41,720 nt of DNA from an uncultured Clostridia bacterium (GTDB lineage Bacteria; Bacillota; Clostridia; Christensenellales; UBA1242). Below the pieces are notes generated by a model. The model was not told where the DNA came from and ran no database searches. It saw only the letters and a list, made by a program, of their open reading frames with translations. The stretch is taken from contig CANQIX010000007.1 of NCBI GenBank assembly GCA_947624105.1, positions 1 to 41,720 on the forward strand, in the 5' to 3' direction. The first letter of the stretch is position 1, and each line of letters opens with the position of its first letter. The position numbers and the translations under genes are program-made. Shown here piece after piece: positions 31,901 to 35,026 of the stretch.

Positions 31901-34065
31901 AGCATAATTGAATCAAGCGATTCGTTTTGATATTGTGAATCAGTGTAAATTACATACTCTCCTTCACGCCCCTCAATCGTATCTCTGTAACTAGCATCAG
32001 TTTGCTCTTCTGCTCTTTCTGCTGGAACAGCATAGAATGATTGTTCAGAGTGCACTTCGTCATATACGTTTGAAGAACCATTTACAGCGTTCAAAACAGA
32101 AGCCGAAGTCAAAGGAACAAAGGCATAAACGGAGAAGTTCTCCGATTTCATTCCAGTTCTGTGAGTCAGTATAAACTCAACCTTCCCATCAAAGTATGAT
32201 GCCTTTAAGTTTACCACTATCGCAATCAAAACATAGGTGTTTTCAATTCCAGAGCCAAGTTCTTGATTTTCTGCACGAACATCGATGCTTATATCAAAGT
32301 TGTCCTTTGCCCCATAGTTTGGTGCATATTCCCAATCGAGTCCGTTTGCATAAGCCATTCCAAAAACTCTTAAAACGATTTCGCCACTTCTGTTGTGTCC
32401 GTCTTCGTCTGGAGAAGATGAGATGTATAAAGGCTCATACGTGTATGCAAAGTTATCTTCATCTCTAAGCACCATTGTATCTACGCTGTTAACAGCATAG
32501 AGGTTGGCTGTAACTGTCGTTCTAGCAGATGTGTTGCTGCTTGAAACGAAGTTGATCTTAAAGTTAGATTCGGTCGAAACTAACCCACTTCTAAGGTAAA
32601 GGGTTGTTCCGTTTACGATGTTCTCTGTAACGTAGTTGTTTGCCCCTTCATCAGCACGTCTCCAAGTAATTTCGTCAAGAGCGTTACTTCCGGTGAGTGT
32701 AAAGATTCTTACGTAATAGTCAGGGTTGTTGCCCATCCATTTTCCATCGTCGGTAACCGAAATGAAGAATGTGTTGTCTGCCAAAGCCTTTTCTGGTTCC
32801 ATCTTAACTGTTACAGCATAGCCGTATGAGTTTGTGTAACTTGAATAAAGGTCGATTGCCTTGCTGTTATCTAAAACATCGTCAGTTCCAATGTCGTGGC
32901 CAGTTGAGTCATAAACATTCAAACTGTCTGCGATGTAATATGTTGAAACTGCAATCTCTGTCTTTTCGGAAGTTGAAAATTCGTAGTTATATGCAGAATA
33001 TGAGAAGACAAATTCAAGATAGAAGTCCCCATACTTGTTTGTGTATTGTTGTCCAGAGTCGATGCAGTTAAGGGTATAAGAATATGTCCAAAGTCCAGTC
33101 GATGGATCATAGTTTGTGTCGGATTCATAAGAGAAGTAGTCTTCTAATTTTATGTATTCTTTTTCTCCGCCTCTAACCTTGTTATAAATTTTAGGAGTAA
33201 TTCTCTGTGCATCTTGGTTGTATTGTGTGTTTTGTCCAATATTTACAGAGATTTTTCCGGTTACTTGCGATTGATTGTTGTCGTTTCTAACAAGCGAAAT
33301 TTCGGTGCTTGGCTTTAAAACTTCGCCCTCGCCAATAAGGTTTTCACTTCCAAAGTCAAAAGTTTGGAAGTTTGCAGCCTCGATAACTGCAAACGTAAGT
33401 GTTGTGGTTATCTGTGAGTTTTCTGTAAATGTTGCAGAAACTTTAATTATTCCGCAATTTTCATAAACGTATAAAAATCTGTTATCCTTGATTTCAGCAA
33501 CTAAATCGTTTCCGCTGTAAAATTCAGTTTTGTTGTCATTTTCTGCAAAGCCCCACCTAATATCTTTTACGTTTGCGTATGCTTCTGTGAAGGTGAGAAA
33601 TTTGTCAGGATCAAGTTCAACAAATTCGCCGTTAACAGCAAACAAATCTCCACTTGTGATTGTTTGCGATTGTGTTACCCCAGTGATGAAAGTTTTAACG
33701 TAGGCCGTGATAAATTCCTCTTTTGTTGGGTCGTCCTCAGCATAAACTCTAACGCGAGAAGTTCCACTCTTTTCTGCTGCAGCAGTAATTTCAAGGTTAT
33801 ATCTTCCTTGACGGTCGCGAGCAACCTTTGCTGGCACTGTAACAGATTCGCCGGAAGCAACTTCCGCACAAACATTTCCCGTTGAATTTTCAAGCGTAAT
33901 AGAAACAGTAGCCTTCAGATAGTTGTCCGCTGCTTGGTTATTGGTGTAAATTTCAACCTCGTTGTTTGAAACTGAGATCGAAATTTCATCGCCGGTGCAC
34001 GCTGATAAGAACAGCCCGCCCAAAATCATAAATATGCTTAGAAGTCCTACGACAAATTTTCTCAT
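10993..34065 (-). CDS. Giant GLUG-motif surface lipoprotein (7690 residues)
   Basis: One uninterrupted reading frame, about 840 kDa. Residues 1-22 are a lipoprotein signal peptide with lipobox LSAC (Cys23 lipidated), so the protein should be anchored to the outer face of the membrane. Regions in order: about 30-235, Ig-like beta domains; to about 1190, beta-rich; about 1196-1530, 2399-2800, 2882-3460, 3540-4360, 4450-4720 and 4900-5215, beta-helix-like modules with GLUG-type motifs (GGLVGKN, GGIVG, AGFVNTN); about 5300-6990, other beta-rich repeats; about 6996-7160, Gly-rich; about 7256-7296, hydrophobic; then short beta repeats to the end. No LPXTG, peptidase or other enzyme motif seen. GLUG proteins are often adhesins or surface fibres, so adhesion, inter-cell contact or surface-layer function is likely but unproven. 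Strong Shine-Dalgarno (AGGAGG, 4 nt before the ATG). The 5' third is richer in GC than the 3' half. Confidence 0.93.
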   Translation of the reverse strand: MRKFVVGLLSIFMILGGLFLSACTGDEISISVSNNEVEIYTNNQAADNYLKATVSITLENSTGNVCAEVASGESVTVPAKVARDRQGRYNLEITAAAEKSGTSRVRVYAEDDPTKEEFITAYVKTFITGVTQSQTITSGDLFAVNGEFVELDPDKFLTFTEAYANVKDIRWGFAENDNKTEFYSGNDLVAEIKDNRFLYVYENCGIIKVSATFTENSQITTTLTFAVIEAANFQTFDFGSENLIGEGEVLKPSTEISLVRNDNNQSQVTGKISVNIGQNTQYNQDAQRITPKIYNKVRGGEKEYIKLEDYFSYESDTNYDPSTGLWTYSYTLNCIDSGQQYTNKYGDFYLEFVFSYSAYNYEFSTSEKTEIAVSTYYIADSLNVYDSTGHDIGTDDVLDNSKAIDLYSSYTNSYGYAVTVKMEPEKALADNTFFISVTDDGKWMGNNPDYYVRIFTLTGSNALDEITWRRADEGANNYVTENIVNGTTLYLRSGLVSTESNFKINFVSSSNTSARTTVTANLYAVNSVDTMVLRDEDNFAYTYEPLYISSSPDEDGHNRSGEIVLRVFGMAYANGLDWEYAPNYGAKDNFDISIDVRAENQELGSGIENTYVLIAIVVNLKASYFDGKVEFILTHRTGMKSENFSVYAFVPLTSASVLNAVNGSSNVYDEVHSEQSFYAVPAERAEEQTDASYRDTIEGREGEYVIYTDSQYQNESLDSIMLTAGTNINLALNFNNASLIKTDSIPNGYQFMFLDMKALYGQYAAINIDDLELPQNFEDLQPEQYQKYLAWFRSLSMVGKVENQLFCPRYLDMFKAGSNSYFRFFDETSLLSLSNLEYTIYVAVLADGYNDKHESVTMIRFFRLESFYPVTSLDSNVDTRDNMYSFESVSYQDESLSYVDVTIQLRTDENIPTYTDRSLFTISLTNGVRYDGNTNTYASVPLVVTDSEGNSRNIERVYNDFVEVRNIRISGKLMTFRIVAMSTQQLSRVQESVSVRYEFKNSVKSANIDLTILQADRVERVIWKNQTVDGEIYIDLTSNENSYILQAAVEPATARNYSLYPIASLLSSKDSSYNIVDMYDLTSDRGQASGQNISITINTDLGAYGYIYLLPEDMIRQNDGTPSVVYYPLSSTEEYGISKQAEYLELNRINDWYNDLVNGTDTVANYFLNNRNERVYYRDIILKIPLVIADGTTEATAIRVYSQDDLKNAVEKPYLYYRVMNDITLTDWENDGVEFSGMIFGNTPDITITFAGNEESNKPEDLCNPLVDTLTGTIKDLTLVGRVGGDGFVATVNSGTVENVIVDVRYKDGRYTYSEIIGRGGYVGSIVGINRGTVRGCFNYGAQVNAGSAVAGGLVGKNCDESQHGSVIGCGVEFYTYQTKTGKISNKLIGGDIGGLVGDSTDANDIIDSSYVYAFSLENYEEGELPIVETSGQIGVFIGRGVASCATIRNSFGYMGRYNLTIGTGDALISESYITYLEDRQDSASGTSVNPVFKFYTAGNGYNGVPENQNVNEERYQTNTANMPSNWMDRNDNGFDESVNFGFSYLRDVRQTENVDVTSQKMRDIDGKLMTDESGKNAVMFYYDTTSILNDRETAELRALNSIAVRDLFPSIQNVRSVLVASSNMAYIDFTTNSITASGVTYRKGGDAFFVTLTIYSRIDFTKSENYNLMVVYSMPDLVAVTQSGLELQTTQVLRIQTGSNNQERVTFVVDNGSVYLAGTEYKLISNEYVFGATFNMPAVEKKDAYKQYIETSLIGNTTTIIAKEATPSNIEATITAEVVELKKAATNEGADVAYKNLNNLILQKLTRVFLISTYNGANNLYTDVSGGVSLVPSERAQFHVYVDTDAADEDLDISITYNDRAYSLTTSTLNGTQSGTVVLDENIGIYVNWTKVGRTNTIDEFLVTVGVINEYLHRVEKVYDITLNIAAKSNPVHKAEVVVSVDKQSIDDVIVNSYLITSRMRHNAIWYYAADESIATTLTPGSDAIMSVELDKRYSHITHFTVAAEVTGGGSAMLSRVMLDSVYGYYASSATTSYDASTRVLTVIPSQNDLVNGLYYFRLYISSDFVGVGSVALTFNFYDESGVVKISQYSYAVTYFNSATIKIGDGTTAVLPKGGSVDVTITLLEGQTFEDINVENVNGVRFDIVSETEEIGATIISARLSAGFGATLADGTRCGEFKINISISRVVNGVREPQIITSASIFLVDFAIDGNATRLRDTGNTIQDNTIGDITGNRTGVFDVYYTYIGTDASNLTFEYKFNPEQYNYSSNEQEVVDALMNERNKFLDNGTYMADGYPYYINYNYDIYTGTYTEIEMEDRLYYINRDGSFSSVHSAVTDRFTENQYVEFEKIDGDGIKVSGLSQGAVYLRLVTTVVVGEVVFRYNYDFAIVVEVYTDEEVPFPIYNADQFLRYLDGVESPGQVAGQAENYILMNDIVLNNYTPRATDLFASLDGNGYVIYINSFAMPETNSLHLALFSEVAENTLIKNVIVNVYNAGQITANVNTYSAGVEIAGFANTNKGIIYNSHVVAFYNSQIPGSSNIVGDVGLVVKYVTGDGFAPVKLDSTAYSDLTIFNVAGFVNTNEGYITNSRVGGASVARMATIDNEDYKFDTALPTFTICGQGVVSGFVYDNTSAIAASYASDVSIYNEMDSTASQTAGFVNSNSGSIQTSYTAGRKPETSGGVFYRNITKIQASGYVGGFVYYNNGQIKNSYVNIALEIETNRSSLAAGFVYHNGDSGEINLCYSAVEMTNKSIDEMSFIGVSVSGDSVLNDNDAGGIEYSYYYSTERVDNTAQSGYRVGAYAITDVNEQETFYRFSFVSENGLVDGIWYIDDDFVSLASADDVAFSHRTIRYTSDEAYVYTYTTTLKDYTTGRMPDFRYGSENNPIIIRNAVDFAKAMGESKENYEISSYKQFYTQNEVYGYYRFVKDIDFSEILIKKTSETQNVGENDYLLTTTTKKFSGTIDGNGFTIENIELGDNTATENYGMFAQLDGGTIMSLDLVVAGVRNSSANMVGLIAGSAIDSTLVAISISPLETQSDDSELIESAVSIQGQNIVGGLVGALIGDSKLSDITITDIDVQTAYYTNRDATEEDLNSKDNAARIRTAVKDRASITTIAGNMSYAGGVVGYVDVYDERDSEFVKYSSGYTIVNYDIVTIRVLSSVKVYAEVAGGAFGYIGENTMIYDVGVEIGTTDDNDKSYITAINLYAGGLVGESYGGIYASYAQYGREIQSQIEDNMISGASATGGSVGQTSIFSYTQNDTTYLGVRLNNPLYIGGLVGYAGSGYIRDSYSKLNVVSNEIFPNGDTYYNSRTKQIGGIVGAIDSSEDYSYYATYIESMPSVSYYIGEVYYSGVLASYHDKAYTSSSIVTATGNSYVGGVVGGMKESTGLVLDLVNSVPYFDISLDKTALDNTSAIVGIVRNNKLGSTPRLYITGEENRIAEVISDTAASVGKSSVGVAVDMLKSVYRTDETGDNRTSFMAKVEIQGGNQDKNLEIEGLTFDIQTLPNYTDRTNAYSGMYDKFLMMDWDPDVWEHLETMVFPEIMLVPQLSVYYLDATTESINGMLRAIQNNPFITVVVRGRTDVNDKNSIHTDVNLQTISAISNFFGKFMSYEAYSKDREEGVVQATVEYGGRLNENVGILIARPIFSQSEFSISSLNIYFVPNPGSYTATGSESSILVSGSANNSEFTNLNIYIRKVVTGAEDANKLYLHPIDDGGNDETRQGYAGMIAPTALDSSFAGMQYYFDEGMEVIFARGQNITSYASLSFGLNAGRVLLESRYSDVEVGETGITSLASGSDGHPKTITFTVDLEGLTCPTLYFGIVAGYVGYNKNDPDLANVMVNIGSLNKGFDNTKIIIQKGNGVSDASEVIDDLYLGGYFGYTKHFALLTTSIVGGPEIEYVRNLNIYQHINVKNAYIGLIAGAMDSSASGSGSSTFANGNLDLISFTGKIYQPNNITVETAHIGGIAGVNKIAFNATLNFKVDLSVVGSYASESSAYQHDATNTDIYNSIFNNNYMKNWSETPSVGDANESAAIENGVKYSFVYKKQVYAGWIFGENTARITATSENNSKKSILTGDMLFYRTKDEDSTYKDNGTPTAAIGAIGLVSAVATIESSLYVDASMNIFSYVGRTGGNANIGGFIGGFTEKSSIIVSNFLYNGDVVVGADDIYFGGTIGLAQVSSRFSMTNDIYGGNLRVFTEYNDSQKQKLIVGGIAGQIDEPTLGGNTISGCYTYGNVYVYYNHETLLETYYYGGIVGSVITSQAVESTSGGSNRLAVIDCITLMTSFNDMVTETLVSNSKTVNYRVNAIVGNNYEALDYSQNKYSSGVNLANQPALHTLPYNTEEGQEGNYTNEDVNQNKDLPYGTLESGNAFYGYSPSAYALGSSSTNIVDELVSALNGRIEVSVVPKLNPVKLTNVSYNNTTGKGKATIDALGLSDSSSTFTNGSGTDIKWYYIAGDLKLDRFAVEANGDWRNVLNNIVIVGNGRTITYVDDERTGENGYTADDGDQFGLIKNFGGSISSVDGNGYEYTINVLSGLLFNVNIDLDIMDGSGNNKIFGILNTFGGVSNSLGRYSTDILYASGAIGNISIGGTAHVDIGGLIGRMYQGLVSNCYTDLDIIYRAVKQNTESNECGYVSSFIGTNTQPGYYADIINSFAMGRMKAYASVKLNAFTYNMTIGNTGEWRVFDSYTATDVDESINYGEGVAKLVKYRGTESGKGTNYGSTIEKFSLDYRLAENNGIEPYQMSINAKAVSTTHRINDSIECNPSNDSKNTSTSYWFFSPYRNYGYATTGFGYLRNISVYRREKVSTGEDDSSEMAYTEYRYSRLSVEEVEKLFDENKGYTDFYSAIINEELLIGAVELSASTFQSRGGYGSTVDINRNNKFFLTTNLDYTNKCTWTKAYSAIASNTKANPFYLDGCDHIVIIKSSVSMFKEICGDIENFNLINEDTVKTSASVDDSNEFVIYSILAEKMIGNLTNVTVEGKINVENSTNKTQLDGGIVGIMKGNMKSVDSLVNITLSSAYGCYVGGLASVLINGEISYSSNAGNILIRDGKSTTAKAVEDIQLNFPENATQGVPKIIVTEQATSLSLNLNEPSTVITADDGKKFYEVDADVEPPLEMNSVAGGLVGYAKSATNSINNSYNTGSIINNDTSKAKNIKLVTGGLVGYSEIAIRQSFNQGYVTTGYKDNLGTAVSGGIAGYTTGFGTMADVINSGKVEAISYVNKDNYSIKTSLSKKNDSDSLPVITVTIVYNEENSIRTVYAYALGYYDGVDKEEEGPYINGNNENSDVVIDGNVGKYEIVMQYNMKAPHYTDPDGNYVIEELYDYNVGDGEKPLVKISGYDAYGFPNRLNYYYTYTLNYPNWKFIDIQDQGSYIYGGPGWTNGEPSRENGAENIYWSKRNDKNGGSGLLEFHINDYENFVFNRGTDGKGYREKDNGFEEINTNMENMTPGGTTEYYFSLPFFYRAGDENNAFFNTADGAKGQFTQSLTTEALSSLESVKINELFDNCEIAYDEIITALCGYSSNVVSGTYGNKTVKDLYNDIATKKQTSNNNEEVVNINGKSYSLVENEAQLSKYVSDLEFEVSFDVILPNIEGAEISINPKNCVKDLKFTIFYKDGENLIPLKLGDKDQFIEPNGSRMISAENSNENPNIYQFKFKVFYTESELVAAVNKAVPGLDVSTIENFYISVSYTANYNIKSIVEIVKDNVAVVDGVAYILYYKDGVEVEGGFTTLPGLASGFDSPAIKDVIVYLDADVLYDSESRTSAGYNVSIEENELSDYYGRMAISNENMDELAFNKFVKTLDQKSLGLKYSYYVTEGKDLEISRGNADLSTTSITVTPINAQSIVEVTGYKMDHTEKQGVLDVGSLLSKELVGDFDKLVVNIGANNISDIITFAFNKDGTFEKGYNEANTDGTYIRGWNLTNVNDTIRVEYQEDSNKILFTYEGATVPPAFAEYFENKGTGSNIRIYKTSGVIRYQEELKIGTPGARIPINIYQRGNVSVDVEVSSIESINPVAKAELNASGDGYTFSSSIYLRNIPIKYSVEKMTIKIGMEGYTIISSGFGNISYTPTFFSVDETAPVSATHQVYVTSDYKLYYAQNVFDLEFGEDLIFATLLSISDPPEYTTEFKEISNFKESDDMVVRSLYSKGGILGDSDKIIAITKQYNNNLKLQVTKYVIKNGNTIKNSYTSYKLGELQSHRIDVQEVEMQTPNVGDLDVGDIADDLMNSVTGNMKFETHVYNTVAEKSYYLVDNENNNYVVYVKTNSKADPAIDEYFCQKVDPQGYDIGKEYYSEAFATLPTICIEITGRENEGDSNGENRDNVANKFKEIENLTYVKYTLNRPLLFREEIIKSKDSEGKTTTEYTTKENTVNNPIVYVMYENAEITVSRSVAEKFAPEYYQYYKEEFDPTSKNYKGDSSEPYQVSSFTNNMGEFSQTISQGNQMTTIKIDIKGEMTKSVATLNDKGEYEKGPDQVSVVQTFNEDVSGKRHTFSASGVHKYTDSKGVEHTYTALGRDENGNECVQHTYKDSSGNHIFVTYKAGEFEVFKDVEGAQQEVVNDSIELSKNETLVVSNVGGIESFDLIGTTTDFRASMTNMFVDISNFAYTITDLTIELTNKYTLRYDESGIINLATERGVINYHDEVGISTDADEYADKDAGVIYENDNMRYDYIYGTLNTGGDDSDISNIIRDTYGLPLKLYCRQSTENHIYFSLTETKSTNGENVSTHNSFVNGVLNVTDEGENDYLDNLDVVRTLQNGDRVESLVIDVASKLDRIKYGGNYYTVIASVSSLIQAENIESTWSNSKEKKLGAQSQKYVILIDNIFMTNTVSNADSKIYGDNYIIFEYASLSEKKPAVRVDSVGNGISGKIVNTRFCFVLEAAQLNETTEVSNNDRSIFIVNKYDDNDASVENIRMYGSAQNIDPNYSLKFSIVSSDTANIRLPGIISYVSLIGRNADNVANYSKNKLDGNDVRVNLLEVTETIKEISGDSKSIFVSGDGSNGANGVDASTFSNNGKNGGTAGKAGTISVVDSKTSIVLGGASGVAGSGGNGAHGANATYSSVAEGGGAGGNYGSMPTTGENVFRRNRNYETQKRLAGSGGTGGLGYVGLLGENGSDVVLDRGQNYGYGGSVGSKSVYMTAAGGGASGLFEGITQASGEDGKDFVAAKNSVSDGYEHYAMYYWSNNSERLFGNLQMIPTFTYSNDYTVLSMNGKLSGSSDGRVVSTGLYGSNHDALTYALAKVFGSPNRDFMKNTHDIVYYGFYGAIFAVTAWFNPKAWYIVPICVVGLAEAIAGLKDSMVRYGYTQYGEIHAEYDFPGNLFYPLPTLINGHFCNPCQVGYGDHFEAWLVDYQNTWNKYFVGGQGGYGYVQIDTNYEVKDGIESYNTVIQNSGVDSTEYRISSTVLIGNKEQSCYINNDRKVQIAGENKTYDIKSKTEPFDYVVVNGQRFLCSMVDEDGESKEVVKYYDSTSYVTTSDGKKTVEIADTIYNVLTDDGAYNYITLESGEDVKIDSTISSVGKNYNVYINEDGKAIVKFDQDGVIVDTPLTLGIVENQDYKYIKYSDVEYRVDKNKNQVNINGKVYNVNEGVVTIPTNYKIETKRSAGRLSYFIKFNGKEVTVTLNSDSTVTTTTAGINGPYTVAIHGGTPWTRNIYGYYSAYSGGLSEFMSRDDVVTKAGMYGETRNLIALK
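12180..12300 (-). other. Hydrophobic stretch near the C-terminus of the giant lipoprotein
   Basis: Encodes about 40 mostly apolar residues (around YGAIFAVTAWFNPKAWYIVP and ICVVGLAEAIAGL) broken by one NPKAW turn. Could be a membrane hairpin or a buried domain core. It is the only strongly hydrophobic segment I saw after the signal peptide. Confidence 0.5.
12580..13085 (-). repeat. Gly-rich region of the giant lipoprotein
   Basis: Irregular short GGxGG, GxNGxxG and GAGG repeats across about 165 residues, and a later GGQGGYGYVQI. Resembles the glycine-rich domains found in bacterial surface and phage tail proteins; not a regular Gly-X-Y collagen repeat. Confidence 0.65.
18420..30110 (-). repeat. 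GLUG-type repeat region of the giant lipoprotein
   Basis: About 30 motifs counted by eye of the form [AVIY]-G-G-[LIFV]-[VIA]-G-x-N/x followed by G-x-I-x-[ND]-S/C-Y, for example GGLVGYAGSGYIRDSYS, AGFVNTNEGYITNSRV and GGLVGESYGGIYASY. They come in clusters, several preceded by a cap-like segment ending in DGNGF/YxI (for example GTIDGNGFTIENI). This is the Pfam GLUG pattern, predicted to form right-handed beta-helices. Copies are too diverged at DNA level to be recent duplications. Confidence 0.8.
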
Positions 34066-34122
34066 AATGCCTCCTAGATAATATCTGCAAAACGAAGATA
34101 ATTACACGCGCGTTACGCAATA
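34066..34122 (-). promoter_or_regulatory. 5' leader of the giant gene with palindromes
   Basis: About 57 nt from the predicted start to the ATG. Contains GCGTAACGC (perfect inverted repeat), the GC palindrome ACGCGCGT, and AGATATTATCT directly before the AGGAGG Shine-Dalgarno. Possible RNA hairpins or operator; no known family recognised. Confidence 0.4.
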
Positions 34123-34129
34123 TATTTAT

Positions 34130-34158
34130 ATTATAATATCTAGAGCCTCAAATGTCAA
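34130..34158 (-). promoter_or_regulatory. Perfect-consensus sigmaA promoter of the giant gene
   Basis: TTGACA (34153-34158), 17-bp spacer, TATAAT (34130-34135). All twelve bases and the spacing are consensus, the best promoter in the window. Confidence 0.85.
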
Positions 34159-34455
34159 TAAATTCAAAAAAAATGCCACTAAAATCAATTTAAAAATTTA
34201 TGCGCAATTTTTTGCAAAAAAATAATATTTGCAAAACAAAAAAATAAAGCAGAAACAATTTACACTCACAAGATTTCTACTCGTAAAAAGAATTGTAAAA
34301 ATTATTTAAAAAATTAAAAAAATACAAAAAAATCAATTTTTTTCGCATTTTTTTGCATTTTTTCGCTATTTTTTTATTATTTTTTGCAAATTTTTAATTT
34401 TTTTATTTTTTCAAAATTTTTCAAGGCGTCTTTTGAAGGCAAATTTTACCCCTCT
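34159..34455. other. Gene-free AT-rich stretch with phased A/T tracts (curved DNA)
   Basis: No coding signal. A runs dominate the plus strand to about 34332 and T runs after it. Six T runs start at 34337, 34348, 34358, 34369, 34380 and 34391, each 10-11 bp after the last; A runs centred at about 34299, 34310, 34319 and 34329 continue the phase. Such phasing bends DNA. It lies about 180 bp upstream of the giant-gene promoter and directly after the spoIIID stop. Confidence 0.7.
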
Positions 34456-34710
34456 TTACACGGCGTTTTTAAGGTATCTTTTCTTTGTTGATTCCCCTCC
34501 TCTTATGTGCTTTTCGGAAAAGTTTTGTTCAAGAATTTCTTTGACAGAGTCGAAAAGTTTGACATCAATTTTAGGTAATCTTGTGGAAAGATCGAAGTGC
34601 ACCGTGCTCTTTGACAGGTCAAAAATTTTTGCTGCGCAGCGTATCGTCGTTTTATTCTCAAGTATATAGCAAGCGATTTCAAGCGTTCGTTCTTTGATAT
34701 ATTCTTTCAT
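34456..34710 (-). CDS. spoIIID: Sporulation transcriptional regulator SpoIIID
   Basis: A small DNA-binding protein (84 residues) that controls many mother-cell sporulation genes after sigmaE activation. The sequence MKEYIKERTLEIACYILENK, the helix-turn-helix around residues 22-42 (AAKIFDLSKSTVHFDLSTRLP), and the basic tail HIRGGESTKKRY match the family from end to end. One change from the usual STVHKDL in the recognition helix is STVHFDL (Phe39 for Lys). The ATG is preceded by GGGAG with 8-nt spacing, but this Shine-Dalgarno lies inside a long hairpin. It is good evidence that the organism belongs to a spore-forming lineage. In Clostridioides difficile spoIIQ and spoIIID are neighbours; here acpP sits between them. 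Confidence 0.95.
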   Translation of the reverse strand: MKEYIKERTLEIACYILENKTTIRCAAKIFDLSKSTVHFDLSTRLPKIDVKLFDSVKEILEQNFSEKHIRGGESTKKRYLKNAV

Positions 34711-34746
34711 AAAAAATCTCCCATAAACTAAGTTATGAGAGATTTT
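34711..34746 (-). terminator. Hairpin after acpP that also covers the spoIIID Shine-Dalgarno
   Basis: On the minus strand AATCTCTCATAA pairs with TTATGGGAGATT (12 bp, one G-U, extendable to 14; 6-nt loop) and is followed by T residues up to the spoIIID ATG. It has the form of a Rho-independent terminator for acpP, and its 3' arm contains the GGGAG of spoIIID. Confidence 0.75.
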
Positions 34747-34773
34747 GTCTAATTATGTTAAATTTTGTCTAAT
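34742..34773 (-). promoter_or_regulatory. Tandem SpoIIID-like boxes upstream of spoIIID
   Basis: ATTAGACAAAAT occurs twice (34762-34773 and 34742-34753), 20 bp apart, in the same orientation. Each matches 9 of 10 positions of the published SpoIIID consensus WWRRACARNY. Autoregulation is known for B. subtilis spoIIID. A weak sigmaE-like pair (CATAATT, then CATAACTT after 13 bp) overlaps. Confidence 0.5.
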
Positions 34774-34779
34774 CAAAAA

Positions 34780-35010
34780 TTACTTCTGGCAACTTTCGAT
34801 CAATTCAGCAACTTCTTTAACTGTTTTAACTTGACTTATTTTATCGTCTGGAATTGTGATTCCAAATTCCGTTTCTAGATTCATAAGCATTTCAATAACG
34901 TCCAAAGAGTCTGCACCCAAATCCTCTAAGATATTTGCATCATCTTTGATGTTTTCAACTTTAAGGTTTAACTGCTCTGCTAAAGCCTCTTTAACTTTTT
35001 CAATAACCAT
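34780..35010 (-). CDS. acpP: Acyl carrier protein
   Basis: Carries growing fatty-acyl chains on a 4'-phosphopantetheine arm. 76 residues from the chosen ATG, the usual ACP size. The attachment motif GADSLDVIEM is intact, with Ser35 the modified residue. An in-frame ATG 15 nt upstream overlaps the Shine-Dalgarno (ATGGAGG), so the inner ATG, 8 nt after GGAGG, is the likely start. ACP genes normally sit in a fab cluster; here it stands alone between spoIIQ and spoIIID with its own promoter-like sequence and its own terminator. Whether it is the main ACP or a second copy cannot be told from this window. Confidence 0.93.
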   Translation of the reverse strand: MVIEKVKEALAEQLNLKVENIKDDANILEDLGADSLDVIEMLMNLETEFGITIPDDKISQVKTVKEVAELIESCQK

Positions 35011-35026
35011 AGACTTCGCCTCCATA

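Noticed and set aside
10993-34065. The giant frame as several fused or frameshifted genes
   Set aside because: The frame is open throughout, has one signal peptide and one promoter, and I saw no internal terminator or second lipobox. A sequencing error is still possible.
34159-34455. A terminator for spoIIID
   Set aside because: Downstream of spoIIID I see only a 5-bp inverted repeat and no T run on the minus strand, so none is called.
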